Shown: positions 12,287 to 21,926, numbered from the stretch's first letter. The stretch is DNA of 64,000 bases from Ignavibacteriota bacterium (GCA_002746605.1 PDPT01000037.1:62001-126000); one strand, 5' to 3'. Notes: generated by a model not told the origin, from the letters alone. Program-made: numbers and translations.

Positions 12287-12682
12287 ATGAAAAATAAATA
12301 TATTTTTGGTGCTTTAATCATTATTGTTTTTATGGGAATAATGGGATATTTATTCACAGAAACCAATATCAGTTACGAAGAAAATTTTGCTAAAATTAAA
12401 ACATCTTCAAAAACTTTGAAAGCAACAGGAAGTTGGGTAAAAGAAAAAAGCTATCATCTGGATAAAGGAAAAAAACAATTTTCTTTTTTTATGAAAGATT
12501 ATCTTGGTAACGAAATGGAAGTAATTTATAACGGAACAATACCTAATAATTTTGAATCATCTACATCTGTTGTGGTTACAGGCAAATATCACAATGGACA
12601 ATTTCACGCAAAAGAGATACTAACAAAATGTCCTTCTAAGTACGAAGAACAATATCAAGCATCTTCCAAAACCAAAACATAA
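12287..12682 (+). CDS. ccmE: Haem chaperone CcmE, CxxxY variant
   Basis: 131 residues: an N-terminal membrane anchor (about 4-23) and a periplasmic OB-fold domain. Canonical CcmE binds haem covalently through His in an HxxxY motif. Here the matching site is ILTKCPSKYEEQ, with Cys115 replacing His and Tyr119 conserved. CxxxY-type CcmE is known from Desulfovibrio, archaea and some other lineages. It carries haem from CcmC to CcmF at the outer face of the membrane. It lies between ccmD and ccmF with short gaps. Confidence 0.93.
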   Translation: MKNKYIFGALIIIVFMGIMGYLFTETNISYEENFAKIKTSSKTLKATGSWVKEKSYHLDKGKKQFSFFMKDYLGNEMEVIYNGTIPNNFESSTSVVVTGKYHNGQFHAKEILTKCPSKYEEQYQASSKTKT

Positions 12683-12697
12683 ACAGAAAGGAATTTT

Positions 12698-15097
12698 ATG
12701 CTCGGTAATATAGTGGTAACAATCGGATTTATATCTGGCTTGTTTACTGTAATTATGTATTTTTATACTTACAAAGGTTACGGAAATACCTTGATTAAAG
12801 CCCGAATCGGTTATCATATTACGGCTATAATGTCTATTCTCGCAAGTATTATATTATTTTATGCCGTATTAACTCACCAATATCAATATAATTATGTTTA
12901 TAGTTATAGTGGCAGCGGACTTTCCACAGGTCTTCTTCTCTCTAGTTTTTGGGGTGGACAAGAAGGCAGTTTTTTACTTTGGGTTTTCTTTACAGCAATC
13001 GTAGGAATTATCCTTTTAGATTATACTTCCAAAAGAGGCGATTTAGAACCGAGAGTAATGATGATTTTTACTTTAAGTTTAACCTTTCTTTTACTTTTGG
13101 TTACTCCAATCCTCAAAAGTCCGTTTAATTACATTTGGATGGACCCAAGTTTTGTTGATATAAAAAATCTTAACAGTAATTTTTTGTCGTTTCCTTTTAT
13201 ACAAAATTTTATGTTCCAAGATGCTTCACAAGGAAAAACATTCATTAAAATTGATGCTCAACTAAAAGCACTTCTTGCAGCAAGCGGAATAAGCATTAAG
13301 GACTTTATTGTTGAAGGGAAAGGACTAAATCCGTTATTGCAAAATTTCTGGATGCAAGTTCATCCTCCGGTACTTTTCCTCGGATTTTCAATGTCAGCAG
13401 TTCCGTTTGCTTTTGCAGTTGCCGCATTGCTCAAAAATGATTATAGAGATTGGGTTAAGCAAGCCTTTCCTTGGATGCTTGCAGGAACAATGATTCTTGG
13501 TCTTGCCATAATGCTCGGTGGTTATTGGGCTTACGGAATTCTTGGTTGGGGTGGATATTGGGGCTGGGATCCCGTAGAAAACTCCAGTCTTATTCCTTGG
13601 CTGATTGGTGTTGGGTCAATCCATACTTTAATAATTCAGAAAAAAACACAAGCCAAAGGTGGTGCCGGCAGATTTGTTAAGACTAACCTTATACTTGCAA
13701 TGCTTACTTACATTTTTGTTCTTTACAGCACATTTTTAACAAGAAGCGGAATACTCGGAGATTCTTCAGTTCATTCGTTCACCGAACCGGGAATGTTAGT
13801 CTATTTAATGCTAGTAATCTTTATGGCTGTATTTCTACTCATTGGACTATTCGGTTTTGCTTACAGATGGAAATATCTTGAAAATGAATTTACCGCCGAA
13901 GAAAATCTGCTTTCGAGAGAACTTGCTTTGTTTACAGGTTCCGTTGCTTTAATTGCTTCAGCTATTATTGTTCTTGCCGGAACTTCAGCTCCAATTTTCG
14001 GACAAGCAGTAGAGATAAGGTTTTATGATGAATTGAATTTACCCATAGCTATTATTATCGGGTTACTAAACGGATTTAGTCTCTTACTAAAATGGAAATC
14101 AAATAAAAATAGCTTTATAATTAAACAATTAATTACTCCTTTAGTAATTTCTATTGCCTTTACTCTGGCAGTTATTTTCTGGGGTGGTGTTTATGATGTA
14201 ATGTTAATTCTTTTGTCATTATCTTCAATTTTTACGATTGTAATAAACTTCCAAATAGCTTATAAAATTGCCCGAAAAAAAGTTGCAAATCTTGGTGCTT
14301 ACGTGGCTCATATAGGCATTGCACTATTTTTATTGGGTGTTGTAGCAACCGGAGGCTTCTCTAAACAAGATTCAATTGATTTAGAAAAAGGTAAAACAAA
14401 AGATATATTCGGTTACAATTTAACATTCACCGGATATAGCTTAATAGAAAACGGAAAGAAATTTGCGTTCAACATTAAAGTGGAAAAAGGAAATTCCGAA
14501 AAAATAATTTCGCCCGTTATGTTTATTGCAAAAATGAATAACAGCTTAATGCGTGAACCGGCAATCTGGACAATGCTTACTAAAGATTTTTATGTAACTC
14601 CGGTCAGTTATGACGAAAATGGAAGCGAATCCCAAAGAGCTGGTAAAAGTGTAATTCTTAAAAAAGGAGAAAGTTTCATCTATGAGGGAAATAAAATTAC
14701 TTTCACAGGCTTCAACTTTCCTCAAAGTGCAATGTCAGCAATGAGAAGCGGAAATGATTTTACTATCGGAGCAAACATTACTGTAGAATCGCAAGATAAA
14801 AAAAGCTACGATGTAGAACCTAAAATACAGAATGTTTCAGGGAATAGAGAATTTGTAGCAGAAAAAATTGATGAATTAAATCTCTTGATTAAGGTAAATA
14901 ACCTTGATGCAAACGGCTCAGTAAGTCTCTTTTTAAGTGATTTAAATAGTGAAAATGAAAATGTTCCAACTGTAAAAAAAGCAGTTCTTTCAATTGAAGC
15001 AAGTATTAAACCTTTTATTAATTTAATTTGGACAGGAGTAATTTTTATGGTAATTGGTTTTGTTATTGCAGTTATTAAGAGAACAAAGGAAGCTTAA
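12698..15097 (+). CDS. ccmF: Cytochrome c haem lyase subunit CcmF
   Basis: A 799-residue polytopic membrane protein with about fifteen helices. It has the haem-handling signature GWGGYWGWDPVENSS near 284-298 and the conserved HPPVLFLGFS region. A large C-terminal soluble loop (about residues 560-770) precedes a last membrane helix. CcmF attaches haem from CcmE to CxxCH apocytochromes. It is longer than the roughly 650-residue proteobacterial form because of this C-terminal domain. It is the last gene of the ccmC-D-E-F unit; ccmA, ccmB, ccmG and ccmH are not in the window. Confidence 0.95.
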   Translation: MLGNIVVTIGFISGLFTVIMYFYTYKGYGNTLIKARIGYHITAIMSILASIILFYAVLTHQYQYNYVYSYSGSGLSTGLLLSSFWGGQEGSFLLWVFFTAIVGIILLDYTSKRGDLEPRVMMIFTLSLTFLLLLVTPILKSPFNYIWMDPSFVDIKNLNSNFLSFPFIQNFMFQDASQGKTFIKIDAQLKALLAASGISIKDFIVEGKGLNPLLQNFWMQVHPPVLFLGFSMSAVPFAFAVAALLKNDYRDWVKQAFPWMLAGTMILGLAIMLGGYWAYGILGWGGYWGWDPVENSSLIPWLIGVGSIHTLIIQKKTQAKGGAGRFVKTNLILAMLTYIFVLYSTFLTRSGILGDSSVHSFTEPGMLVYLMLVIFMAVFLLIGLFGFAYRWKYLENEFTAEENLLSRELALFTGSVALIASAIIVLAGTSAPIFGQAVEIRFYDELNLPIAIIIGLLNGFSLLLKWKSNKNSFIIKQLITPLVISIAFTLAVIFWGGVYDVMLILLSLSSIFTIVINFQIAYKIARKKVANLGAYVAHIGIALFLLGVVATGGFSKQDSIDLEKGKTKDIFGYNLTFTGYSLIENGKKFAFNIKVEKGNSEKIISPVMFIAKMNNSLMREPAIWTMLTKDFYVTPVSYDENGSESQRAGKSVILKKGESFIYEGNKITFTGFNFPQSAMSAMRSGNDFTIGANITVESQDKKSYDVEPKIQNVSGNREFVAEKIDELNLLIKVNNLDANGSVSLFLSDLNSENENVPTVKKAVLSIEASIKPFINLIWTGVIFMVIGFVIAVIKRTKEA

Positions 15098-15210
15098 ATA
15101 ATAACTAATTAGCTCATCACATTATAAAGATTTCTCTTTAATGGTTAGTGAAAAACAGAGTTGAAATTTGTTATTAACAAAACTAAAAGTCTTAAAAAAA
15201 ATTAGAAAAT

Positions 15211-15239
15211 AAAAAGGGACGGCTTCTTTTAACCGTCCC
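15211..15239 (-). terminator. Rho-independent terminator of htpG
   Basis: A perfect 7 bp stem GGGACGG / CCGTCCC with a 10-base loop. Read on the minus strand it is followed by TTTTTATTTT. It lies about 10 bp past the htpG stop. Without a T-tract on the plus strand it should act mainly on htpG, though it may also hinder read-through from ccmF. Confidence 0.85.
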
Positions 15240-15249
15240 AAATAAAAGA

Positions 15250-17181
15250 TTATTTATTTTCTTCTTTATCCAAATTTCTTACAGTTGTGTACCAATCACT
15301 TGAGTCGGATAATAAACTATTAATTCTATTAACCAATTTATGCGGATCATTCAAAAAGCCTTCAAGTAACAATGATGATTCGTAAAGCTGCTCTGTAACA
15401 GTTTTAATATACGCATCATTATTATTTGCTTTGAAAACTTTTAACAAATTCCTAATTAACTTGTGATCTTTGTTTACTTCCATAATTTTTTGTGGGGCAT
15501 TAGTCATTCCGCCTTGCAGGTTCATAATTTTCTGCATAGTTGATGACATCCCATCAGCAGGATTTACTAAAACAATCGGACTCCCTTTTAATCTCTCGGA
15601 TTCTTTAACTTCTTTAATTCTATCACCAAGAATATCTTTCATTTTTTTCATTAAACTTGAAAAATGTTTTTTATCCGATTTTGATAATTCCTCAACGACT
15701 TCTTTTACATCTTCATCAACATTTTCTATTTTTTTCAATTTTTTAGTATCGGCTTGCTCAACAGATTTGATTTCAAAATCTTTATACTTTCTGATTGCTT
15801 CCATTACAAATTCATCCATCGGATCATAAAGATAAAGAACTTCAATTCCTTTACTCTTGAATATTTCTAAATGAGGATCCAATAAAATTGCATCTCTGCT
15901 GTTACCAACTACATAATAAATTTCTTTTTGATCTTTTTTCATTCTCTCAACATATTGATCAAAAGAGAACAACTCATTAGCATCTTTTGAAACCGAAGAG
16001 TTAAAACGAAGAAGTTTTACAAATTTTTCTTGATTAGGATAATCCATATATCCCATTTTGAAAGTTCTGCCATGCTCTTTCCAGAAATCCATAAACTTAT
16101 CTTCTTCTTTTTCCGAAAGAGTTTTAAGGTGTGAAAGTATTTGTGAAGTTACACTATTTGCAATTTTCGAAAAAATAATATTTTCTTGCAACGTTTCTCT
16201 CGAAATATTCAAAGGTAAATCTTCCGAATCAACAACACCTTTTACAAAACTTAAATATTCAGGTAACAGATCCTTATTTTGATGTTGAATAAGAACACGT
16301 CTTACATACAAATCCAAGCCATATTCTTCTCTTCTAAAACCAAACATATCCATATTCTTTTTAGGAATGAACAACAGGCTTGTAAACTGAATTGGCGCAT
16401 CAACACTTCTGTGAATAGTTGTAAGCGGTTCGTCATTATCATAGGTTAAGAATTTGTAAAACTCAGTATATTGCTCAGGTTTAATACTGGATTTTGGTTC
16501 ACGCCAAAGTGCAGAAACCGTGTTTACAACCTCTCCCTCAACTTTAATTGGGAAAGTTATAAAACTTGAGTGTTTCTTAACAATTGAATCAAGCCTGTAT
16601 TTTTCAAGGAACTCATCCATATCATCTTTTAAATGGACTTCTATAACCGTTCCTCTTTTCTTGGGTTCGTTAAGTTCAGAAATTGTATAACTTCCTAAAC
16701 CATCGGATTTCCACTGAACAGCTTTTTCATTTTCTTTGAAAGATTTAGTTTTAATTATAACTTCTTTGGCTACCATAAAAACAGAATAAAAACCAATCCC
16801 GAATCTTCCTATAATGTTCGAAGCATCTTCTTTGCTTTTTGCCATTACTTTTAAGAATTCAGATGTTCCGGATTTAGCAATTGTACCAATATTGTTTATC
16901 AAATCATCCTTGGTCATACCAATACCGTTATCTTGCACATAAACAATCTTTTTATCCTTATTGAAAGTTACATCAATTTCCAAAGGAAGATCGTTATCAA
17001 CTATCTTTGTTCCCTTATTCGATTCAAATCTTAATTTATCCATCGCATCCGAAGCATTGGAAATTAGTTCACGTAAAAATATTTCCTTATGCGTATAAAG
17101 TGAATGGACAAGAATATCGAGAAGTTGTTTAACCTCCGCTTTAAACTCAAACTTGTTGTCATCAATTTTTGTATCAGACAT
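15250..17181 (-). CDS. htpG: Chaperone HtpG (Hsp90 family)
   Basis: A 643-residue cytoplasmic Hsp90. The N-terminal GHKL ATPase domain has LISNASDAMDKLR, the DNGIGMT motif and GRFGIGFYS. The middle domain has the conserved LPLNISRE segment (EDLPLNISRETLQ), followed by a C-terminal dimerisation domain. There is no MEEVD tail, as expected in bacteria. A strong ribosome-binding site (AAAGGAGTAACTATG) supports the start. It stands alone, flanked by a terminator and by the divergent lolC gene. Confidence 0.97.
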   Translation of the reverse strand: MSDTKIDDNKFEFKAEVKQLLDILVHSLYTHKEIFLRELISNASDAMDKLRFESNKGTKIVDNDLPLEIDVTFNKDKKIVYVQDNGIGMTKDDLINNIGTIAKSGTSEFLKVMAKSKEDASNIIGRFGIGFYSVFMVAKEVIIKTKSFKENEKAVQWKSDGLGSYTISELNEPKKRGTVIEVHLKDDMDEFLEKYRLDSIVKKHSSFITFPIKVEGEVVNTVSALWREPKSSIKPEQYTEFYKFLTYDNDEPLTTIHRSVDAPIQFTSLLFIPKKNMDMFGFRREEYGLDLYVRRVLIQHQNKDLLPEYLSFVKGVVDSEDLPLNISRETLQENIIFSKIANSVTSQILSHLKTLSEKEEDKFMDFWKEHGRTFKMGYMDYPNQEKFVKLLRFNSSVSKDANELFSFDQYVERMKKDQKEIYYVVGNSRDAILLDPHLEIFKSKGIEVLYLYDPMDEFVMEAIRKYKDFEIKSVEQADTKKLKKIENVDEDVKEVVEELSKSDKKHFSSLMKKMKDILGDRIKEVKESERLKGSPIVLVNPADGMSSTMQKIMNLQGGMTNAPQKIMEVNKDHKLIRNLLKVFKANNNDAYIKTVTEQLYESSLLLEGFLNDPHKLVNRINSLLSDSSDWYTTVRNLDKEENK

Positions 17182-17285
17182 AGTTACTCCTTTTTTATTT
17201 ATTTTATCGTTTATTTAATTTTATGATTACACAATCTAATTTTTTAAAAGTTCTATTATTTTTTTCAATCTCTCATTATTTTTTT

Positions 17286-17303
17286 ATCATACACCAATAT
17301 GAT
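17286..17303. promoter_or_regulatory. Inverted repeat in the htpG/lolC divergent region
   Basis: ATCATA-CACCAA-TATGAT is a perfect 6 bp inverted repeat with a 6 bp spacer. It is about 105 bp upstream of htpG and 114 bp upstream of lolC. It could be an operator. It does not resemble the HrcA CIRCE element, and chance occurrence in AT-rich DNA is possible. Confidence 0.25.
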
Positions 17304-17363
17304 GCACAAAATACAAAATGGTTAGAATTTAATTTATAAATTTAATATTATTTCAATTAATAT

Positions 17364-17393
17364 TTTGACTTGTTGTAAGTATATTTAAGTTTG
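17364..17393 (+). promoter_or_regulatory. Bacteroidota-type promoter candidate for lolCED
   Basis: TTTG at 17364 and TAAGTTTG at 17386-17393, separated by 18 bp, resemble the Bacteroidota sigma-A consensus TTTG-N19-TAnnTTTG. The likely transcription start, near 17400, would lie a few bases before the ATG at 17417. The use of this consensus in this organism is an inference. Confidence 0.45.
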
Positions 17394-17416
17394 GAATAAA
17401 TTGAAATAAGCATTAC

Positions 17417-18637
17417 ATGAAATTCTCATATCAACTAGCTAAAAAATTTATAAGCAGTAAACAAGGAAGCAAATTTTTCTCTTTGATTTCCGTGATTACT
17501 ATCGGTGGAATTACTCTCGGTGTTGCTGTGTTAATAATGTCGTTTTCAATTTTAAATGGATTTGACGATACGGTTAGTAAGAATATTATAAATTTTAATG
17601 CTCATATAAATATTTCCGGTTACAGCGGACACAATTTACCTAATCATAAATTTGTTGAGCATGAAATAAAATCCAAGTTAGCAAGTCTTTACTCAAATTT
17701 TTCTGCATATATTTCCGAAAAAGTAATTATTTCAAAGCGAGATATTTCCGAAGGAATTATTCTCAATGGTGTTAAAGATAGTTTTTTTAAGAGTTCTTCA
17801 CAAAGAATTCCCGTTGAAGGAAATTTTAATCTAAATAAAAATCCCGAAGGAATTATACTCGGAAAAAAATTAGCTGAGTTATTTAATGTGAAAGTTGGTG
17901 ATAATGTAGTTATATTTGCATTAGAAAACAATCAACCTCCTTCTTTAACAAATCTTCCTTTAGTTGAACAATTTGAAGTTATTGGAATTTACGAAAGCGG
18001 AATGGCGGAGTATGATGATATTTATGCTTTCATAAACTTTAATAAAGCTAAAAAAATCTTTAATATAAAAGACGAAGTAAGCGGTTACAACATCAATCTA
18101 TACGATATAAGTAAAATTGAAAATATTAAAAGCGTATTGAATGATTTTCTTAGATATCCGTTTTATGTAAGAGGTTATAGAGAAATTAATAAACATATTT
18201 TTACTTGGTTAGAATTGCAGAAAAAACCTATTCCTATAATTTTGGGATTAATAATTATTGTAGCAGTGTTCAATATTATTGGGGCTGTCTTAATGCTTAT
18301 TATTCAAAAAACGGGAGCTATAGGAATTTTAAAAACCTTGGGAGCTAACAGAAAACAAATTATGCAACTATTTATTTTTCAAGGAATTGCACTTGCAATC
18401 ATCGGAATTATTTTGGGAAACTTGTTAGCAATTACATTAAGCTTTCTGCAAAACACATTCAACATAATTGAACTTCCTAAAGATATTTACTATTTATCAT
18501 CTGTTCCCATAACTATTGATTTTAATGTTTACATACTTGTATCGTTAACTGCATTCATCTTAGCTCTAATAATTTCTATTATACCGAGTTACATTGCTTC
18601 TAAAATTCAACCTATAAATGCAATAAAATTTAATTGA
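17417..18637 (+). CDS. lolC: Lipoprotein-releasing ABC transporter permease, LolC-like
   Basis: A 406-residue FtsX/MacB-type permease with one N-terminal membrane helix (about 20-45), a large periplasmic domain and three C-terminal helices with FtsX-like GILKTLGANRKQI. The start LAKKFISSKQGSKFFSLISVITIGGITLG is typical of LolC/LolE. Together with the adjacent permease and ATPase it should extract lipoproteins from the inner membrane for transfer to LolA. LolC and LolE cannot be told apart from sequence alone here. Confidence 0.88.
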   Translation: MKFSYQLAKKFISSKQGSKFFSLISVITIGGITLGVAVLIMSFSILNGFDDTVSKNIINFNAHINISGYSGHNLPNHKFVEHEIKSKLASLYSNFSAYISEKVIISKRDISEGIILNGVKDSFFKSSSQRIPVEGNFNLNKNPEGIILGKKLAELFNVKVGDNVVIFALENNQPPSLTNLPLVEQFEVIGIYESGMAEYDDIYAFINFNKAKKIFNIKDEVSGYNINLYDISKIENIKSVLNDFLRYPFYVRGYREINKHIFTWLELQKKPIPIILGLIIIVAVFNIIGAVLMLIIQKTGAIGILKTLGANRKQIMQLFIFQGIALAIIGIILGNLLAITLSFLQNTFNIIELPKDIYYLSSVPITIDFNVYILVSLTAFILALIISIIPSYIASKIQPINAIKFN

Positions 18638-18639
18638 TT

Positions 18640-19866
18640 ATGTTTGAATATTTTATATCTAAAAGATACTTGCGAAGCAAACACAGATTGAGCATTATTT
18701 CAATCATCTCTGTAATTTCAACTCTTGGAGTAACAATTGGAGTTGCAGCGCTTGTGATTGTGCTTTCTGTATTTAATGGGTTTAGTTCACTTGTTACAAA
18801 TATGCTTGTAAATTTTGATCCGCACATAAGATTAACATTCAATAAAATTGATACGAAAGAAATAGTTGAAATTAAAAAATTCCTGAATGAAAATAGTTCC
18901 GTAAGTTCTTACTCCGAATATTCCGAAGGAAAATCAATAGTACTAAAAAATAAAGCAATGGAAATATTAAATTTAAAAGGAATATCGGAAGACAGCCAAG
19001 CAAGTTTGGAAAGAATAAATAGCAGAATAAAATTCGGGGGAATGGATATTTCTTCCCAAAATTCAATCGGGAAAATAATTATAAGTCTACCAATTGCTTT
19101 AAGATTATCAGCACGAGTTGGCGATACTCTTTTTGTAACTTCAGCCGAACAAATTAAAAAAATAGTTACGCGAATGTCTATTCCAAAAACTTTAAGAGTT
19201 GTTGTTAGTGGAATTTATGAAATAAACAATAAAGAATATTCAATGTCGTACTGTTTTACATCGCTCAAAACAGCTCAGGCACTTTTAAATAGAAAAAATA
19301 AAATATCGGGATTAGAAATTGTTCTGCACGATATTAATAATTCTGAAAAATTCAAAAAAGAATTTACTGAACATTTCAACTTGGAAAATATTAAAGCAAA
19401 TAGTTGGTACGATTTACACAAAGATCTTTACCGAGTTATGCTTCTAGAAAGATGGGCAGCTTATATTTTACTTTCACTAATAATTGCAGTTGCAGCTTTT
19501 AATATTTTAAGTTCATTAACCATGTCGGTTATTGAGAAAAAGAAGGATATCGGAATTTTGAGATCGATGGGAGCTAACTCCAATTCCATAAAAAGAATAT
19601 TTATGTTCGAAGGTGTATTGATTGGTTTTATTGGAACAATATTTGGACTTATTCTGGGTTTACTTGTTTGTTACATGCAAATAAATTTTAACATTTACTC
19701 ACTCGATGCTAGCAAGTATGTAATTGATACTCTACCGATGCAGGTTAAGTTTTCTGATATTATTGCAGTAACTTTAATGTCGATGCTGCTTACATTCTTT
19801 GCTTCTCGGTATCCTGCAAAACGAGCATTAAAAACTAAAGTTATAAACGCCATTAAATGGGAATAA
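18640..19866 (+). CDS. lolE: Lipoprotein-releasing ABC transporter permease, LolE-like
   Basis: A second FtsX-type permease of 408 residues, paralogous to the preceding gene, with FEYFISKRYLRSKHRLSIISIISVISTLGVT at the N-terminus and GILRSMGANSNSIKRIF in the C-terminal FtsX domain. The ORF track starts at a TTG (18634) inside the previous gene. I prefer the ATG at 18640, 2 bp after the TGA of lolC. It is 3 bp from lolD, so the three genes form one unit. Confidence 0.88.
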   Translation: MFEYFISKRYLRSKHRLSIISIISVISTLGVTIGVAALVIVLSVFNGFSSLVTNMLVNFDPHIRLTFNKIDTKEIVEIKKFLNENSSVSSYSEYSEGKSIVLKNKAMEILNLKGISEDSQASLERINSRIKFGGMDISSQNSIGKIIISLPIALRLSARVGDTLFVTSAEQIKKIVTRMSIPKTLRVVVSGIYEINNKEYSMSYCFTSLKTAQALLNRKNKISGLEIVLHDINNSEKFKKEFTEHFNLENIKANSWYDLHKDLYRVMLLERWAAYILLSLIIAVAAFNILSSLTMSVIEKKKDIGILRSMGANSNSIKRIFMFEGVLIGFIGTIFGLILGLLVCYMQINFNIYSLDASKYVIDTLPMQVKFSDIIAVTLMSMLLTFFASRYPAKRALKTKVINAIKWE

Positions 19867-19869
19867 CAA

Positions 19870-20541
19870 ATGATATTACAAGCGAAAAATATCTCAAAGT
19901 CATTTCAAAAGGGTAAAGAAAATAAAATTGATGTACTCAAGAACATTTCACTTATCTTAAAGAGAAACGAAATATCTGTTATTGTAGGAACTTCGGGTGC
20001 AGGAAAGAGTACACTCTTGCACATACTAAGCGGATTAGATAAACCCGACTCCGGTGAAGTTGAAATAGACGGACAAAATATTTTTGCATTGGATGAAAAA
20101 AATATATCCAAATTTAGGAATGAATCGATTGGATTTATTTTTCAGTTTCATCATTTATTACCCGAATTTACTGCCGAAGAAAATATTGCCATTGCACAAA
20201 TGATAAATGGAACATCAAGAAAAAAGGCAATTAAGAATAGCAGAGAACTTTTGGAATTAGTCGGACTTTCAGATAGAAGCACACATCTTCCCGCCGAACT
20301 TTCCGGCGGAGAACAGCAGCGTATTGCAATTGCAAGAGCATTAATAAATAAACCGAAAATTATTTTTGCCGATGAACCTACGGGAAATCTTGATTCAAAG
20401 AATAGCGAAATAATACATAAACTTTTTGTAGAACTAAAAGAAAAACTTGGAATAACTTTACTGATGGTTACACACAATCAAGATTTGGTTAAGCTTGCAG
20501 ACAGAGTCCTTGAAATGAAAGACGGACAAGTTGAGGGATAA
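19870..20541 (+). CDS. lolD: Lipoprotein-releasing ABC transporter ATPase LolD
   Basis: A 223-residue ABC ATPase. Walker A is GTSGAGKST at 40-48, the Q-loop is in [12 protein letters not shown], the signature is LSGGEQQR near 143, and Walker B is [12 protein letters not shown] followed by the H-loop [11 protein letters not shown]. The [11 protein letters not shown] stretch is characteristic of LolD within the MacB-like group. It energises the LolC/LolE permeases directly upstream. Confidence 0.9.
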   Translation: MILQAKNISKSFQKGKENKIDVLKNISLILKRNEISVIVGTSGAGKSTLLHILSGLDKPDSGEVEIDGQNIFALDEKNISKFRNESIGFIFQFHHLLPEFTAEENIAIAQMINGTSRKKAIKNSRELLELVGLSDRSTHLPAELSGGEQQRIAIARALINKPKIIFADEPTGNLDSKNSEIIHKLFVELKEKLGITLLMVTHNQDLVKLADRVLEMKDGQVEG

Positions 20542-20610
20542 ACCAAAAAGATTAGTGTTCACAAATTTTGTAATGATAATATTACTAATTTAAAGTTTAT
20601 TTATGTTATT

Positions 20611-21459
20611 TTATCTATAACTATTTATTAACGAAAGAGCCTGACTTAAATAACCTGAACCAAACAAATTCAAATGATTCAAAATATGATAAAGTTTATA
20701 AATATTTTCTCGATATTTCCAACCGTCTTTTAACGGATATGCCTCGTTATAAGCTTGGTAAAAAACTGAATCGAAACCCCCGAATAATTTTGTCATTGCT
20801 AAATCAGCTTCCCTATGACCAAAATAAACAGCGGGATCAATTAAACAAGGATTTCCTTGTTCATCTGTTATATAATTTCCGCCCCACAAATCACCATGTA
20901 ATAATGTCGGAGGTTCTTCGCTTCCATTTAAAATTTTATCGATGTTTTGTCCTAAATAACTTATACCGGATTTTAATTCAGAGTTAGCATAACCATTCTT
21001 TTCTACTAATTTATATTGGAACAAAATTCTATTCTGAAAATAAAAATCAGTCCAACTATCACTTTCGGGTAAGTTTTTTTGAGTAGTTGAACCGATAAAA
21101 TTATCTTCAACATAACCAAACTTGGGATTGTGAGTTTTGTGCATTTCGGCAAATTGTCTTCCGAACTTGTTACTAAAATTTTTTGATTTAGAAGCGGATT
21201 CAATAAATTCAAGAATCAAAAAATCTTTATTCACTTTAATTACTTCAGGAATTCTAATGGTATTTGTTCTTTTTAGTTCATTCAAACCATTAGCTTCTGC
21301 AAAGTGAATTTTGCTGTTCAAATATTGTTTAACAAAATAATTCGTACCATCTTTAACAGTTACTTTATTTGCATTTCCAATACAACCGCCGCCCAATGAA
21401 ACAATTGATACAATATTTTGGTGAAGTTCTTCTTCTAATTTTCGATTTAAAGTTTTCAT
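20611..21459 (-). CDS. Fructosamine-3-kinase family protein (ketosamine kinase)
   Basis: A 282-residue protein of the fructosamine/ketosamine-3-kinase family, with an aminoglycoside-phosphotransferase-like fold. The catalytic loop is LLHGDLWGGN and the metal-binding region is LIDPAVYFGHREADLAM. Bacterial members phosphorylate ribulosamine, erythrulosamine or fructosamine adducts on proteins, which then decompose and repair the glycated amine. The start overlaps the upstream phosphatase gene by 4 bp, a pairing consistent with a deglycation role. The exact sugar substrate cannot be read from the sequence. Confidence 0.9.
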   Translation of the reverse strand: MKTLNRKLEEELHQNIVSIVSLGGGCIGNANKVTVKDGTNYFVKQYLNSKIHFAEANGLNELKRTNTIRIPEVIKVNKDFLILEFIESASKSKNFSNKFGRQFAEMHKTHNPKFGYVEDNFIGSTTQKNLPESDSWTDFYFQNRILFQYKLVEKNGYANSELKSGISYLGQNIDKILNGSEEPPTLLHGDLWGGNYITDEQGNPCLIDPAVYFGHREADLAMTKLFGGFDSVFYQAYNEAYPLKDGWKYRENIYKLYHILNHLNLFGSGYLSQALSLINSYR

Positions 21460-21926
21460 ATTTTTTTCTTAATAAATTCTAAAAGTCCGTTACAGGAATC
21501 TCCAAGAATATCAAGTACATTTTCAAAACCTTCGGAACCGCCATAATAAGGATCCGGCACTTCAGAATATTTACCTTCTTGAGCAAAGTCAGTCATCTTA
21601 AATATTTTATTTTGATACTTCCCTTCCCTATCAAACTTCAGTAAATCATTATAATTATCATTATCCATTGCAATAATGTAATCGAAATTCGTAAAATCTT
21701 CTTCTCTAAACTTTCTGGCAACACTTGTTAATCTATAACCTCGTTTAAGAGCATGATGTTTCATTCTTGCATCAGCTTGTTCACCTTCGTGATAAGCAAT
21801 TGTACCTGCAGAATCACATTGTATTTCTTCTTGAAGTCCGGCTCTTTTTACCAGCTTGTTCATAACAGCTTCACCACTGGGTGAACGACAAATATTTCCC
21901 ATACATACAAATAATATATTAATCAA
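21456..21926 (-). CDS. Low-molecular-weight protein tyrosine phosphatase family
   Basis: A 156-residue LMW-PTP. The P-loop CMGNICRS places the nucleophile Cys at residue 8 and Arg at 14. The general acid is the Asp of DPYYGGSEGFENVLD near residue 127. Such proteins dephosphorylate phosphotyrosine. Those next to fructosamine kinases may instead act on sugar-phosphate precursors of glycation. The 4 bp overlap with the kinase gene supports a joint function. Confidence 0.93.
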   Translation of the reverse strand: MINILFVCMGNICRSPSGEAVMNKLVKRAGLQEEIQCDSAGTIAYHEGEQADARMKHHALKRGYRLTSVARKFREEDFTNFDYIIAMDNDNYNDLLKFDREGKYQNKIFKMTDFAQEGKYSEVPDPYYGGSEGFENVLDILGDSCNGLLEFIKKKI

